Source: Vicinamibacteraceae bacterium
GTDB taxonomy: Bacteria > Acidobacteriota > Vicinamibacteria > Vicinamibacterales > UBA8438
DNA: 57,797 nt
Direction: 5' to 3'
NCBI GenBank assembly: GCA_012271165.1
Contig: JAAXGX010000069.1
Coordinates: 26,915 to 84,711 of the forward strand
A program made the translations under genes and the position numbers. Under the pieces are notes generated by a model. It was not told where the DNA came from and did no database searches. It saw only the letters and a list, made by a program, of their open reading frames with translations. Below are positions 43,770 through 52,593 of this stretch, piece by piece. The stretch's first letter is position 1. The number at the start of each line of letters is the position of its first letter.

Positions 43770-44759
43770 ATCTACGTCATTCACGAGAACGACGCCTGGG
43801 TCGAGCCGCTGCGCGCCGCGTTCGAGGAGCTGCGCCTGCCGTTCGAGGAGTGGTTCCTCGGCGCCGGGCGCCTCGACCTGACCGAGCCGCCGCCCGCGGG
43901 CGTTTTCTACAACCGGATGAGCGCGTCGTCGCATACGCGCGGCCACCGCTACGCGCCGGAGCACACCGCCGCGGTGCTGGCCTGGCTGGAACGCCACGGG
44001 CGGCGCGTGGCCAACGGCTCGCGGGCGCTGCAGCTCGAGGTCAGCAAGGTCGCGCAGTACGCGGCGCTGGAGGCGCACGGCATCCGGACGCCGCGGACGG
44101 TGGCGGCCGTCGGGCGGGACGCGATCGTCGAGGTGGGGCGGACGTTCGATCCGCCCTTCATCACCAAGCACAACCGGGCCGGCAAGGGGCTGGGCGTGCG
44201 GCTGTTCCACGACGCCGCGGCGCTGGAGCGCTACGTCGGGAGCGACGATTTCGAGCAGTCGGTCGACGGCATCACGCTCATCCAGGAATACATCGAAGCC
44301 AGCGAGCCGTACATCACGCGCGTGGAGTTCGTGGGCGGCGAGTTTCTTTATGCCGTGCGGGTCGACACCAGCCAGGGCTTCGAGCTGTGTCCCGCCGACG
44401 CCTGCCGCGTCGACGACGCCTTCTGTCCGGCGGGCGAGTCGCCGCCCTCGTTGTTCACCATCGTGGACGGCTTCCGGCACGAGCTGGTCGGCGCCTACGA
44501 GCGCTTCCTGGCCGCCAACGGAATCCACGTCGCGGGCGTCGAGTTCATCACGGACCGCAACGGCGTCGCGTACACCTACGACGTCAACACGAACACCAAC
44601 TACAACAGCCAGGCGGAGGCGGATGCCGCGGTGGAGCTGCGCGGCATGAATGCCGTGGCCGCCTATCTCGGCCGCGAGCTCGAGCGGGTGGAGCAGGCGG
44701 CGCGTGACGGCTCGCCTACCCGCCGCGATTCGGCGCGGCACGTCGCCATCGAAGCGTGA
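43761..44759 (+). CDS. ATP-grasp protein, RimK-like
   Basis: MPRIYVIHENDAWVEPLRAAFEEL..FLGAGRLDLTEPPPAGVFYNRMSASSHTRGHRYAPEHTAAVLAWLERHGRRVANGSRALQLEVSKVAQYAALEAHGIRTPRT..PPFITKHNRAGKGLGVRLF..VEFITDRNGVAYTYDVNTNTNYN, an ATP-grasp arrangement. Confidence 0.8.
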   Translation: MPRIYVIHENDAWVEPLRAAFEELRLPFEEWFLGAGRLDLTEPPPAGVFYNRMSASSHTRGHRYAPEHTAAVLAWLERHGRRVANGSRALQLEVSKVAQYAALEAHGIRTPRTVAAVGRDAIVEVGRTFDPPFITKHNRAGKGLGVRLFHDAAALERYVGSDDFEQSVDGITLIQEYIEASEPYITRVEFVGGEFLYAVRVDTSQGFELCPADACRVDDAFCPAGESPPSLFTIVDGFRHELVGAYERFLAANGIHVAGVEFITDRNGVAYTYDVNTNTNYNSQAEADAAVELRGMNAVAAYLGRELERVEQAARDGSPTRRDSARHVAIEA

Positions 44760-45037
44760 CGCGCCGGGCACTTTCGCCGCGACCGGCACGGTCCGGCATG
44801 ATCGGTGCTTCACAGCTTCGACGGATCTGCCGCCAACGCCCCGGTGACGATGCCCGGTCGCCAGCGAGCTCATCGGCCGTGCTGGCGTTCGCGAGATCGA
44901 CGCTGACCAGGGAGCGGTCGGCACGCCCGCCAACCGCTCGTGCGCTGGTCGGCGCGCTGCGCCGCGCCGCCGGCCACGAATAACACGTCCTCCGGCCCTG
45001 GCTGTCCGATTCCCGCACGTCGGACATCCATAGCATA

Positions 45038-45211
45038 GTGAAGTCTTCCTCGGTACTGCCGCGGTCTGCGACAGTACGCCGCGGGTCGCTCGGACGGAAC
45101 ATCAAGCGGTTGCGCCAGGAGGCCGGCATACGGACGCGGGCGGCGCTGGCCCGGCTACTGGGCGTTGCGAAGTCTCAGGTGAACGATTGGGATAACGACC
45201 GATACGTGTAG
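45038..45211 (+). pseudogene. Truncated XRE-type helix-turn-helix fragment
   Basis: 57-codon frame from GTG: VKSSSVLPRSATVRRGSLGRNIKRLRQEAGIRTRAALARLLGVAKSQVNDWDNDRYV*, HTH-like (RNIKRLRQEAGIRTRAALARLLGVAKSQVNDWDNDR) but stops right after the recognition-helix region. Not in the supplied ORF track. Confidence 0.5.
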
Positions 45212-45320
45212 TCACATCCTATAGTATCTTTGCTGCCAGGAAGGGGCGTGCATGCACGTCCTTCCCGGCAAGGAGGCGACACCAGGCGCACCGTCACCAG
45301 CGGGTGACCAAAGAAGAACG

Positions 45321-46481
45321 ATGCGGGTTCCGTCCATCTACGCCAACGGCTACGAGAAGGCCCGGGCAATGAACCCGGCGCTCGCTGCCACGTACATCGC
45401 CCACATGCGGATCGGCGATCCTGCCGCCGACGCCGTGATGGTCGATCTGGCCGGGCTGAAGGCGGCGGAGTCGTCGCGGCTGCTGCGGGCGGCCATGGAG
45501 CAGAAGGAAGACATCCTGCGCGACGCGCCCCGGAGTCTCCAGGACTTCGTCAACGAGGTGGCGACGCTGCCGGCGTGGTACGACCGGGAGGCCGCGTTCC
45601 GCGGCTGTCGGGTCTTCCTCGAGAATTCGGATCAGTTCCTGATGGGTTTCGCGGGCGCCGCCATCGTGGAGGGCTTCTCCACGACGATCAGCCGGTCGTT
45701 CGCCATCACCGGTCGCCTGATCGACGACGGCGTCCGGCGCCTGAAGCAGAATCTCCGGCAACTCCTCGACATGTTCCTGCCGCGCGGCATCGAGCCGTCG
45801 GGGGACGGCTGGAAGCTGACGCTGCGCATCCGGATGGTGCACGCGCGTGCCCGGCGCCTGATCAGGGATTCGAGTGAATGGGATCAGGACGCCTGGGGCC
45901 TGCCGATCAACGCGGCCCACGTGAGCCTGGGCGCGGTCGCGTTCTCCGCGCGCCTGCTCGAGTTCGCGACGATGCTCGGCGCGCCGCTCGACGACGAGGA
46001 TCGCGCCGGCTTCATGGCGGTCTGGTCCTACGCCGCTCATCTGATGGGCGTTCCCGAGGCGCTCATGTTCCACAGCCAGGCGGAGGGGCTCCGGCTGTTC
46101 CGGGTCGCCACAGCCTGCGAGCCGCCACCGGACTACGACGCCGTTGCCATGGCGCACTGCATCCTCAACAGCGCGCCGGTCGTCATCGGCGTGACCGAGC
46201 CGAAGTCCCGGCACGCCTTCGCGCAGTACGCGTTCCGTGTTTCTCGGGAGCTCGTCGGCGACGCGCTGGCCGACCAGCTTCGCTTTCCGCCGCGGCGATC
46301 GTTTCTGCTGCTGCCGTGGCTGCGGACCCGGGGCCGGATCGCGCGGGGAATCGTCAGGTTCTTTCCCCGGCTGGCCAAGGCGCGTGAGCGGAGGTCGTTC
46401 CTGCACATCCTCGGACTCACGGATCTGGGTGAGTCCAGCTTCACCTACAACCTGCCGGACAGCGTCCGTTCCGACGAGTAG
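45321..46481 (+). CDS. DUF2236 / latex-clearing-protein-like (MpaB-family) oxygenase
   Basis: FVNEVATLPAWYDREAAFRGCRVFLENSDQFLMGFAGAAIVEGFSTTISRSFAITGRLIDDGVRRLKQNLRQLLDMFLPRG..RIRMVHARARRLIRDSSEWDQDAWGLPINAAHVSLGAVAFSARLLEFATMLGAPLDDEDRAGFMAVWSYAAHLMGVPEAL. Start 45252 also possible. Confidence 0.85.
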   Translation: MRVPSIYANGYEKARAMNPALAATYIAHMRIGDPAADAVMVDLAGLKAAESSRLLRAAMEQKEDILRDAPRSLQDFVNEVATLPAWYDREAAFRGCRVFLENSDQFLMGFAGAAIVEGFSTTISRSFAITGRLIDDGVRRLKQNLRQLLDMFLPRGIEPSGDGWKLTLRIRMVHARARRLIRDSSEWDQDAWGLPINAAHVSLGAVAFSARLLEFATMLGAPLDDEDRAGFMAVWSYAAHLMGVPEALMFHSQAEGLRLFRVATACEPPPDYDAVAMAHCILNSAPVVIGVTEPKSRHAFAQYAFRVSRELVGDALADQLRFPPRRSFLLLPWLRTRGRIARGIVRFFPRLAKARERRSFLHILGLTDLGESSFTYNLPDSVRSDE

Positions 46482-46486
46482 ACGAA

Positions 46487-48082
46487 ATGGTGAGCCGGGC
46501 GAGGCGTTCGAGCACGCCGACGGCTGCCATTCGTTGCGCTGTCCTGCTGCCTCTCGCCGGCTGCCTCTCGACCGCCTGCGCGTTCGTGCCCGAGCCGTCG
46601 CTTCCGGAGGCGGCTCCCGATCCGCTTCCGCCGGTGGCCGATACGCTGCCCGACGGCTTCTCCGCGAGCCTGCAGGCCGGTGAGTACGAACCGCTGGAAT
46701 GGTGGCGGGCGTTCGCCGACCCGGTGCTCGACGAGGTGATCGATGCCGCCCTCGCGTCCAACTTCGACATGGCGGTGGCGGTGGCCCGGGTGCAGCAGGC
46801 GCGGGAGACGGCGCGGCTGGCGCGGGCCGCGGTCTTCCCGGTCGTGGGGGCACGAGCCTCGGTCGACGACTTCAGCTCGCCGACGAACGCCGGTATCGGT
46901 GCGCAACTCCAGGAACTGGGACTGGAGGAGGCGCTCGGGGACACGGCGGACGACTTCACGCTGCCGGACCGGCTGGGGCTCACCACCTACGCGTTGAGCG
47001 CGGACGTGGCCTACGAGTTGGACTTCTGGGGGCGCGCCCGCAACGAGCAGTTGGCGGCCGGAGCCGACTACCTGGCCTCGGAATCGGACCTGCGCGCGGT
47101 CCGGATCGGCATTCTGGCGGAGACGATCGCTGCCTATTTCGAGATTGTCGACCTCCGGCAGCGGATCGCGCTCGCGCGTGAGACGGTGCAGGTTCTGCTC
47201 GAGCGCGAGGCCGTGGCCGCGGCCCGCTACGACCGCGGACTGGACGATTCGCTGGCCCTGTACCGGGTGCGCCAGGAGCTGCGCGACACGCAGGCGGGCC
47301 TGCCGCAACTGGAAAACCGGCTCGCCGCGGCCGAAGGCCGGCTCGCCGTGCTGCTGGGCGGCTACCGGGAGGACCTTCAGACGCTCCTGCCCGACACGCC
47401 TGCCCCCGCGCCGCCGCCCGATCCGGTGCCGGCGGGGGTCCCGGCCGACCTGCTGTTTCAGAGGCCGGACGTGCGGGCGGCCGGCCACCGGCTCGAAGCG
47501 GCCGGGTACGCCATCGAGGCCCGCCGTGCGGAGCTCCTGCCCTCGCTCTCGCTGTCCGGCTCCATCGGGCTCCAGACCTCGGACATCGCCGGGCTGCTCA
47601 ACGTGCACCAGTGGTTCGCGAATCTCGCCGCCGACCTCCTCGCGCCGGTCTTCGACGGTGGCCGTCTCAGGACCCGCGTGGCGCTCGCCGAGGCGCGCTT
47701 CAACGAGTTGGCCGCCGCCTACGGACGCACGGTCGTCACGGCCGTGAGCGAGGTCGAGGCCGCCCTCGCCGGACTCGAGAACGAGGGCCGGCGCCACGCG
47801 TTCCTGGTCTCCCGGCGGGACGAGGCCCAGGCGACCCTGGATCTTCGCTCGGAGCGCTACACCTCGGGAATCGGTGGCTACGCCGACTTTCTCGACGCGT
47901 TGCGCGCCTTCCTGAACGTCGAGTCGGCGCTCGCGGGCGCCGGGCGCGATCTGGCCCTCGCCCGCCTAGCCGTGCACCGCGCCCTGGGCGGTGCGTGGGT
48001 GGCCTCGGACGTGCCAGACGGACTGCTGCCGGCCTCGCGCGCGGACCGTGCGGAAGCACCGGCCGGTCAAGGGGTCGAGTAG
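46487..48082 (+). CDS. RND efflux outer-membrane factor (NodT/TolC-like lipoprotein)
   Basis: Lipobox-like LAGCLSTAC; WWRAFADPVLDEVIDAALASNFDMAVAVARVQQARETARLARAAVFPVVGA; YELDFWGRARNEQLAAGADYLASESDLRAVRIGILAETIAAYFEI; LLFQRPDVRAAGHRLEAAGYAI. Confidence 0.94.
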   Translation: MVSRARRSSTPTAAIRCAVLLPLAGCLSTACAFVPEPSLPEAAPDPLPPVADTLPDGFSASLQAGEYEPLEWWRAFADPVLDEVIDAALASNFDMAVAVARVQQARETARLARAAVFPVVGARASVDDFSSPTNAGIGAQLQELGLEEALGDTADDFTLPDRLGLTTYALSADVAYELDFWGRARNEQLAAGADYLASESDLRAVRIGILAETIAAYFEIVDLRQRIALARETVQVLLEREAVAAARYDRGLDDSLALYRVRQELRDTQAGLPQLENRLAAAEGRLAVLLGGYREDLQTLLPDTPAPAPPPDPVPAGVPADLLFQRPDVRAAGHRLEAAGYAIEARRAELLPSLSLSGSIGLQTSDIAGLLNVHQWFANLAADLLAPVFDGGRLRTRVALAEARFNELAAAYGRTVVTAVSEVEAALAGLENEGRRHAFLVSRRDEAQATLDLRSERYTSGIGGYADFLDALRAFLNVESALAGAGRDLALARLAVHRALGGAWVASDVPDGLLPASRADRAEAPAGQGVE

Positions 48083-48102
48083 CGACCGGCGGAACATCAC
48101 AG

Positions 48103-49344
48103 ATGAGCAGAGGACTGAGCTTTCTCGTCGCCGGCGCCATCCTGGCCGGATGTCTGGCCGTGGCCGGCGTCATGGTTGCCCAGAGGCCCGAGCCCGCCCG
48201 CCGGCCTGTTCCCTCGCGAGTCCCGTTTGCGGTCACGGCCCCCGTGGTCGCCGGTGCCGGCGCCATTCCCGTGCACGGCGCCGGGACCGTGCGGCCGCGG
48301 GCGCAGATAGACGTCGCCGCCGAGATCAGCGGCCGGGTCGAATGGGTGGCCCCGGCCTTCCAGAGCGGAGGCCGGGTACGCCGGGGGCAGTTGCTCTTCC
48401 GCATCGACGACGCGGACTACCGCAACAGCGTCGAGCAGGCGCGCGCGAGCGTGGCGGTCCAGCGGGTCGAGCTGTTGCGGGTCACAGAAGAGGCCCGCAT
48501 CGCGCGTTCCCAGTTCGAGAGGTTCAGACGCCTGCGGAACGGCAGCGAGTCCGCCGCCGAGACCAGTCCCCTAGCGCTGTGGGAGCCGCAGCTCGAGGCG
48601 GCCGAGGCCGCGCTGGCCAGAGAGCGCGCGGCGCTCGCGGAAGCCGAGCTGCGCCTGTCGCGTACGGAGGTCCGCGCGCCCTTCGCCGGCGCGGTGCGGA
48701 CCGAGTCGGTGGACGTCGGGCAGTTCGTCGCGGCCGGCGAGGGCGTAGCGCAGCTCTACGCGGCGGACGCCGTCGAGGTGGTTGTCCCGCTCTCCGATGT
48801 CGATGCGGCGCTCGTCCCGGGCCTCTGGGAGTTGGAGGCCGGCAACGCCGACCCGCGCGTGCCGGCCGGCGTCGTTGCCGAATACGGTGACGCGCGCTAC
48901 GCCTGGGCGGGGTACGTGGACCGTGTGGAGACCGCCCTGGACGAGCAGACGCGGACCCTCGACGTGATCGTGCGCGTGCCGAACCCGTTCGCCGCCGGCA
49001 CTCCCCGGGGCTCCGATGCCGAGCGCGCGGAGGCCGGCTCCGGGGAGCACGCAGCCACAGGCGCTCCGCCGCTGCTGCTGGGCATGTTCGTGGAGGTGCG
49101 GATTCAGGGCCGCGCGCCGGACGAGTACTTCCAGGTGCCACGCCCGGCCCTCAGACCCGGTGACGAAGTATGGGTCGTGCGTGACGACGCAATCCACATC
49201 GTGCCGGTGCGCGTTCTCCAGCGTGCCGACGACGACGTGTACGTAACGGGCGCGCTCGAAGCCGGCGAGTCGGCTGTCGTAGGCGGGATTCGGATCGCGA
49301 CCGAAGGCATGCTCGTGCGGACGGAGGCAGGAGGCGGCTCATGA
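48103..49344 (+). CDS. RND efflux periplasmic adaptor (HlyD/AcrA-like)
   Basis: N-terminal signal; GAGTVRPRAQIDVAAEISGRVEWVAPAFQSGGRVRRGQLLFRIDDADYRNSVEQARASVAVQRVELLR; RAPFAGAVRTESVDVGQFVAAGEGVAQLY. Confidence 0.93.
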   Translation: MSRGLSFLVAGAILAGCLAVAGVMVAQRPEPARRPVPSRVPFAVTAPVVAGAGAIPVHGAGTVRPRAQIDVAAEISGRVEWVAPAFQSGGRVRRGQLLFRIDDADYRNSVEQARASVAVQRVELLRVTEEARIARSQFERFRRLRNGSESAAETSPLALWEPQLEAAEAALARERAALAEAELRLSRTEVRAPFAGAVRTESVDVGQFVAAGEGVAQLYAADAVEVVVPLSDVDAALVPGLWELEAGNADPRVPAGVVAEYGDARYAWAGYVDRVETALDEQTRTLDVIVRVPNPFAAGTPRGSDAERAEAGSGEHAATGAPPLLLGMFVEVRIQGRAPDEYFQVPRPALRPGDEVWVVRDDAIHIVPVRVLQRADDDVYVTGALEAGESAVVGGIRIATEGMLVRTEAGGGS

Positions 49345-52300
49345 GTCCGGACGATGGTCTCGCGCACGAGGCGCGAGGTCCGATCGCCTACATGGCCCGG
49401 AACGGCGTCGCCGCCAACCTCCTGATGTGCCTCATCGTGGCTGCCGGGCTCGTGTCGATGCCCGGGCTGGTCCAGGAGGCCTTTCCCACGGTGTCCCTGG
49501 ACGCCGTCGAAGTCTCGGTGGCCTATCCCGGCGCGACCCCGCACGAGGTGGAGGAATCGATCGTCGTCAAGATCGAGGAGCAGATTGCGGCGCTGGAGGG
49601 CGTCAACGAGGTGACGTCCGTGGCGGCGGAGGGGCTGGCCTCCGTCGTTGCCGAGCTGAAGACGGGCGCGGACGTGGGCCGTGCGCTCGACGACGTGGAG
49701 TCGGCAGTCGGCCGTATCCAGACCCTTCCCGCGAGAGCGGAGCGCCCGGAGATCAGGGAGATGACCAACCGCCAGAGCGTGATTCGCCTGGTGGTCTACG
49801 GTGATGTTCCGGAACGCGCGCTCAAGGAGCTGGCGTACGGCATCGAGGAAGAGATCGCCGCACTGCCGGAAGTCTCCTACGTGGAAACGAGCGGCGTGCG
49901 GAGCTACGAGATCTCCATCGAGGTGCCGCTGCATCGGCTGCGCGCCCTGAGCCTCACGCTCGAGGACATCGCGGACGCGGTGCGCCGCGGCTCGCTCGAC
50001 CTGTCGGCCGGCCGCATCGAGACCAGAGACGCACAGGTTCGGGTCCGAACTACCGGCCGGCGCTACGACCAGCAGGATTTCGAGGACATTGTCGTTCTGA
50101 GCCGGGCCGACGGTACGGCGGTGCGTCTGGGCGACATCGCGGAAGTGCGCGACGGCTTCCAGGACATCGACCTGATCGTCCGCTACAACGGACAGCGGGC
50201 GGCGTTCGTCGAGGTTTATCGGTCTGCCGACGAACAGGTAATGGAAGTCGTGGCAGCCGTGGAGGAGCACCTGGAACGGCAGGTCATCCCGTCCCTGCCC
50301 GCCGGCGTGTCGGTTGAAATCTGGAACAACGACGCGGAGGTGTATCAGAGCCGACTCGATCTGCTTCTGGAGAACGGCGCTCTCGGGCTGCTGCTCGTCC
50401 TCACCGCGCTGGCGCTGTTTCTGGAGATCCGGCTGGCGGTGTGGGTCGCGGCCGGGATCGGCATCTCCTTCGTCGGCGCCCTGGCCGGCGCCCTGGCCTT
50501 CGACGTGTCCATCAACACGATCTCGCTGTTCGCGTTCATTCTCGCGGTCGGCATCGTGGTCGACGACGCCATCGTCGTCGCCGAGAACGTGTACGCCGAG
50601 CGCCAGAAGGGGACGCCCGGGGTGGCCGCGGCGATTCGCGGCGTCCAGCGGGTCAGGCGGCCCCTGATCTTCGCGGTCCTCACGACCGTGGGAGCCTTTG
50701 CGCCGCTCCTGCTGCTTCCCGGTCCGATCGGCGCAATGATGCGTCCGCTCTCGATCATCCTGATCTCGGTGCTCCTCGTCTCCCTGGTCGAATCGTTGCT
50801 GATCCTGCCGAGCCATCTCGCGCACCTGCCGGGCCCCGACCGGCAGCCCTCCAACATCATCGAGCGTTTCTTCGCCCGGGTGCAGGGTGCGGTCGACAAG
50901 GGGTTGCGATGGTTCGTCGAGGGGCCCCTGGATCTGGGACTCCGGCTGGCTACCGGCCAGCCGGCGGTGGTGATTGCCGCGGGCCTGGGCGCGATCATCC
51001 TGTCCATCGCCCTGCTGGCGTCGGGGACTGTCGGCGTCATCTTCATCGAGACCGTCGAGTCCGACATCGTCACGGCCAACCTGGTGATGCCGGACGGCAC
51101 GCCCGCGCGGCGAACGGGCGAGCTGGCCGGAGAGCTGGAGGCGGCGGGCCACCGGGCGATCGAGCGCCTGTCTCGGGAGCGGCCGGCGGAAGCAGCGGAC
51201 CTGCTGACGGGCGTAAACCTGGCGGTCGGCGCCAGGGCCCGGACCCTGGGCGGCTCGATCGACCAGGAACCGAGCCTCAACCCGCAGGCGAACATCGCGG
51301 CCGTGGAGTTCAGGCTGCTGGCCGCGGAGCAGAGGGACATCAGCGCGGAGACATTCGTGCAAGCCTGGCGGGAGGAGGCCGGCGTCATACCCGAGGCGCG
51401 CAGCCTCACCTTCGGCGCCAACCTGCTCGACCTGGGTTTTCCGGTGCACGTGGAGCTGTCTCATCCGGACCCGGATCGTCTGGGTCCGGTCGCCGCCGCG
51501 CTGGTGAGCGGCCTCCGTGAGCTGGAGGGCGTCTTCGACGTGAGGTCCGATCATGCGTCGGGAGTGCAGGAGCTCCGGATTGAGCTGCGGCCCGCCGCGC
51601 GAACGCTCGGTCTGACGCTCGATGCGCTGGCCCGGCAGGTGCGCGCCGCGTTCTTCGGCGACGAGGCCCTGCGGGTGCAACGGGGGCGTGAGGACGTCCG
51701 GGTGTACGTCCGCCTGCCCCCCGCCGAGCGGGACACGATAGCGGATGTCGAGGGCTACCTCATCCGCACGCCCGGCGGGGGGGAAGTGCCCCTGAGTCAG
51801 GTTGCCAGCGTCAGCACCGGACGCTCGCCATCTTCGATTCGGCGGAAGGACGGCCGGCGCATCGTCACGGTGACGGCGGATGTCGACGCGGCCGTGATCA
51901 CGGGCGGGGAAGCGACCGGCATCCTCACGAGCACCGTCCTGCCCCGGCTCGTCGACGCGCATCCGGGGCTGACCTACGCGCTCGGCGGTCAGCAGCAACA
52001 GCAGGCGGAGTCGTTCGGCGCGCTGAACCGCGGCCTGATTCTGGCGCTGCTGGCTATCTATGCGCTGCTGGCGATTCCGTTCGGTTCCTACACCATACCG
52101 CTCCTCGTCATGGCCGCCATTCCCTTCGGGATCGTCGGCGCGATCCTGGGCCATCTCATCATGGGAATCGGCCTGAGTGCGACGTCCATGTGGGGCATCA
52201 TCGGGCTCACCGGCGTCGTCGTGAACGATTCGCTCGTCATGATCGACTTCATCTGCGAGCGGTTGGGCAGGGGGGCGTCCGTGAAGGCCGCGATTATCGA

Positions 52301-52559
52301 AGGGGCGAAGGGGCGCTTTCGCCCGATTCTGCTGACCTCGCTGACCACCTTTCTGGGATTCGCGCCACTCATTTTCGAACGCAGCATTCAGGCCCAGTTC
52401 CTGAGTCCGCTGGGCGTGTCGTTGGGCTTCGGCCTCATCTTCGCCACGGCCATCCTGATGCTGATCGTGCCGGCGCTGGCCACGGTGTACTTCAAGCTTG
52501 CGACCTCGAGATCGGCCGCGGGCAGAGCGGTCGCGGCAGCCTCGGCCGGGGCCGGATGA
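49341..52559 (+). CDS. RND efflux permease (AcrB/HAE1-like)
   Basis: ATGA overlap with the adaptor; AYMARNGVAANLLMCLIVAAGLVSMPGLVQEAFPTVSLDAVEVSVAYPGATPHEVEESIVVKIEE; FILAVGIVVDDAIVVAENVYAERQKG; GIIGLTGVVVNDSLVMIDFI. Confidence 0.96.
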   Translation: MSPDDGLAHEARGPIAYMARNGVAANLLMCLIVAAGLVSMPGLVQEAFPTVSLDAVEVSVAYPGATPHEVEESIVVKIEEQIAALEGVNEVTSVAAEGLASVVAELKTGADVGRALDDVESAVGRIQTLPARAERPEIREMTNRQSVIRLVVYGDVPERALKELAYGIEEEIAALPEVSYVETSGVRSYEISIEVPLHRLRALSLTLEDIADAVRRGSLDLSAGRIETRDAQVRVRTTGRRYDQQDFEDIVVLSRADGTAVRLGDIAEVRDGFQDIDLIVRYNGQRAAFVEVYRSADEQVMEVVAAVEEHLERQVIPSLPAGVSVEIWNNDAEVYQSRLDLLLENGALGLLLVLTALALFLEIRLAVWVAAGIGISFVGALAGALAFDVSINTISLFAFILAVGIVVDDAIVVAENVYAERQKGTPGVAAAIRGVQRVRRPLIFAVLTTVGAFAPLLLLPGPIGAMMRPLSIILISVLLVSLVESLLILPSHLAHLPGPDRQPSNIIERFFARVQGAVDKGLRWFVEGPLDLGLRLATGQPAVVIAAGLGAIILSIALLASGTVGVIFIETVESDIVTANLVMPDGTPARRTGELAGELEAAGHRAIERLSRERPAEAADLLTGVNLAVGARARTLGGSIDQEPSLNPQANIAAVEFRLLAAEQRDISAETFVQAWREEAGVIPEARSLTFGANLLDLGFPVHVELSHPDPDRLGPVAAALVSGLRELEGVFDVRSDHASGVQELRIELRPAARTLGLTLDALARQVRAAFFGDEALRVQRGREDVRVYVRLPPAERDTIADVEGYLIRTPGGGEVPLSQVASVSTGRSPSSIRRKDGRRIVTVTADVDAAVITGGEATGILTSTVLPRLVDAHPGLTYALGGQQQQQAESFGALNRGLILALLAIYALLAIPFGSYTIPLLVMAAIPFGIVGAILGHLIMGIGLSATSMWGIIGLTGVVVNDSLVMIDFICERLGRGASVKAAIIEGAKGRFRPILLTSLTTFLGFAPLIFERSIQAQFLSPLGVSLGFGLIFATAILMLIVPALATVYFKLATSRSAAGRAVAAASAGAG

Positions 52560-52593
52560 CGGCGGACGGGCACACGGACAGGAAAGAACCGCA

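Noticed and set aside
44716-45129. Minus-strand ORF 44716..45129 and plus-strand ORF 44756..44983 in the gap after the ATP-grasp gene
   Set aside because: No recognisable domain, Arg/Ser-rich composition typical of non-coding GC-rich sequence; the only protein-like signal here is the short HTH fragment at 45038.
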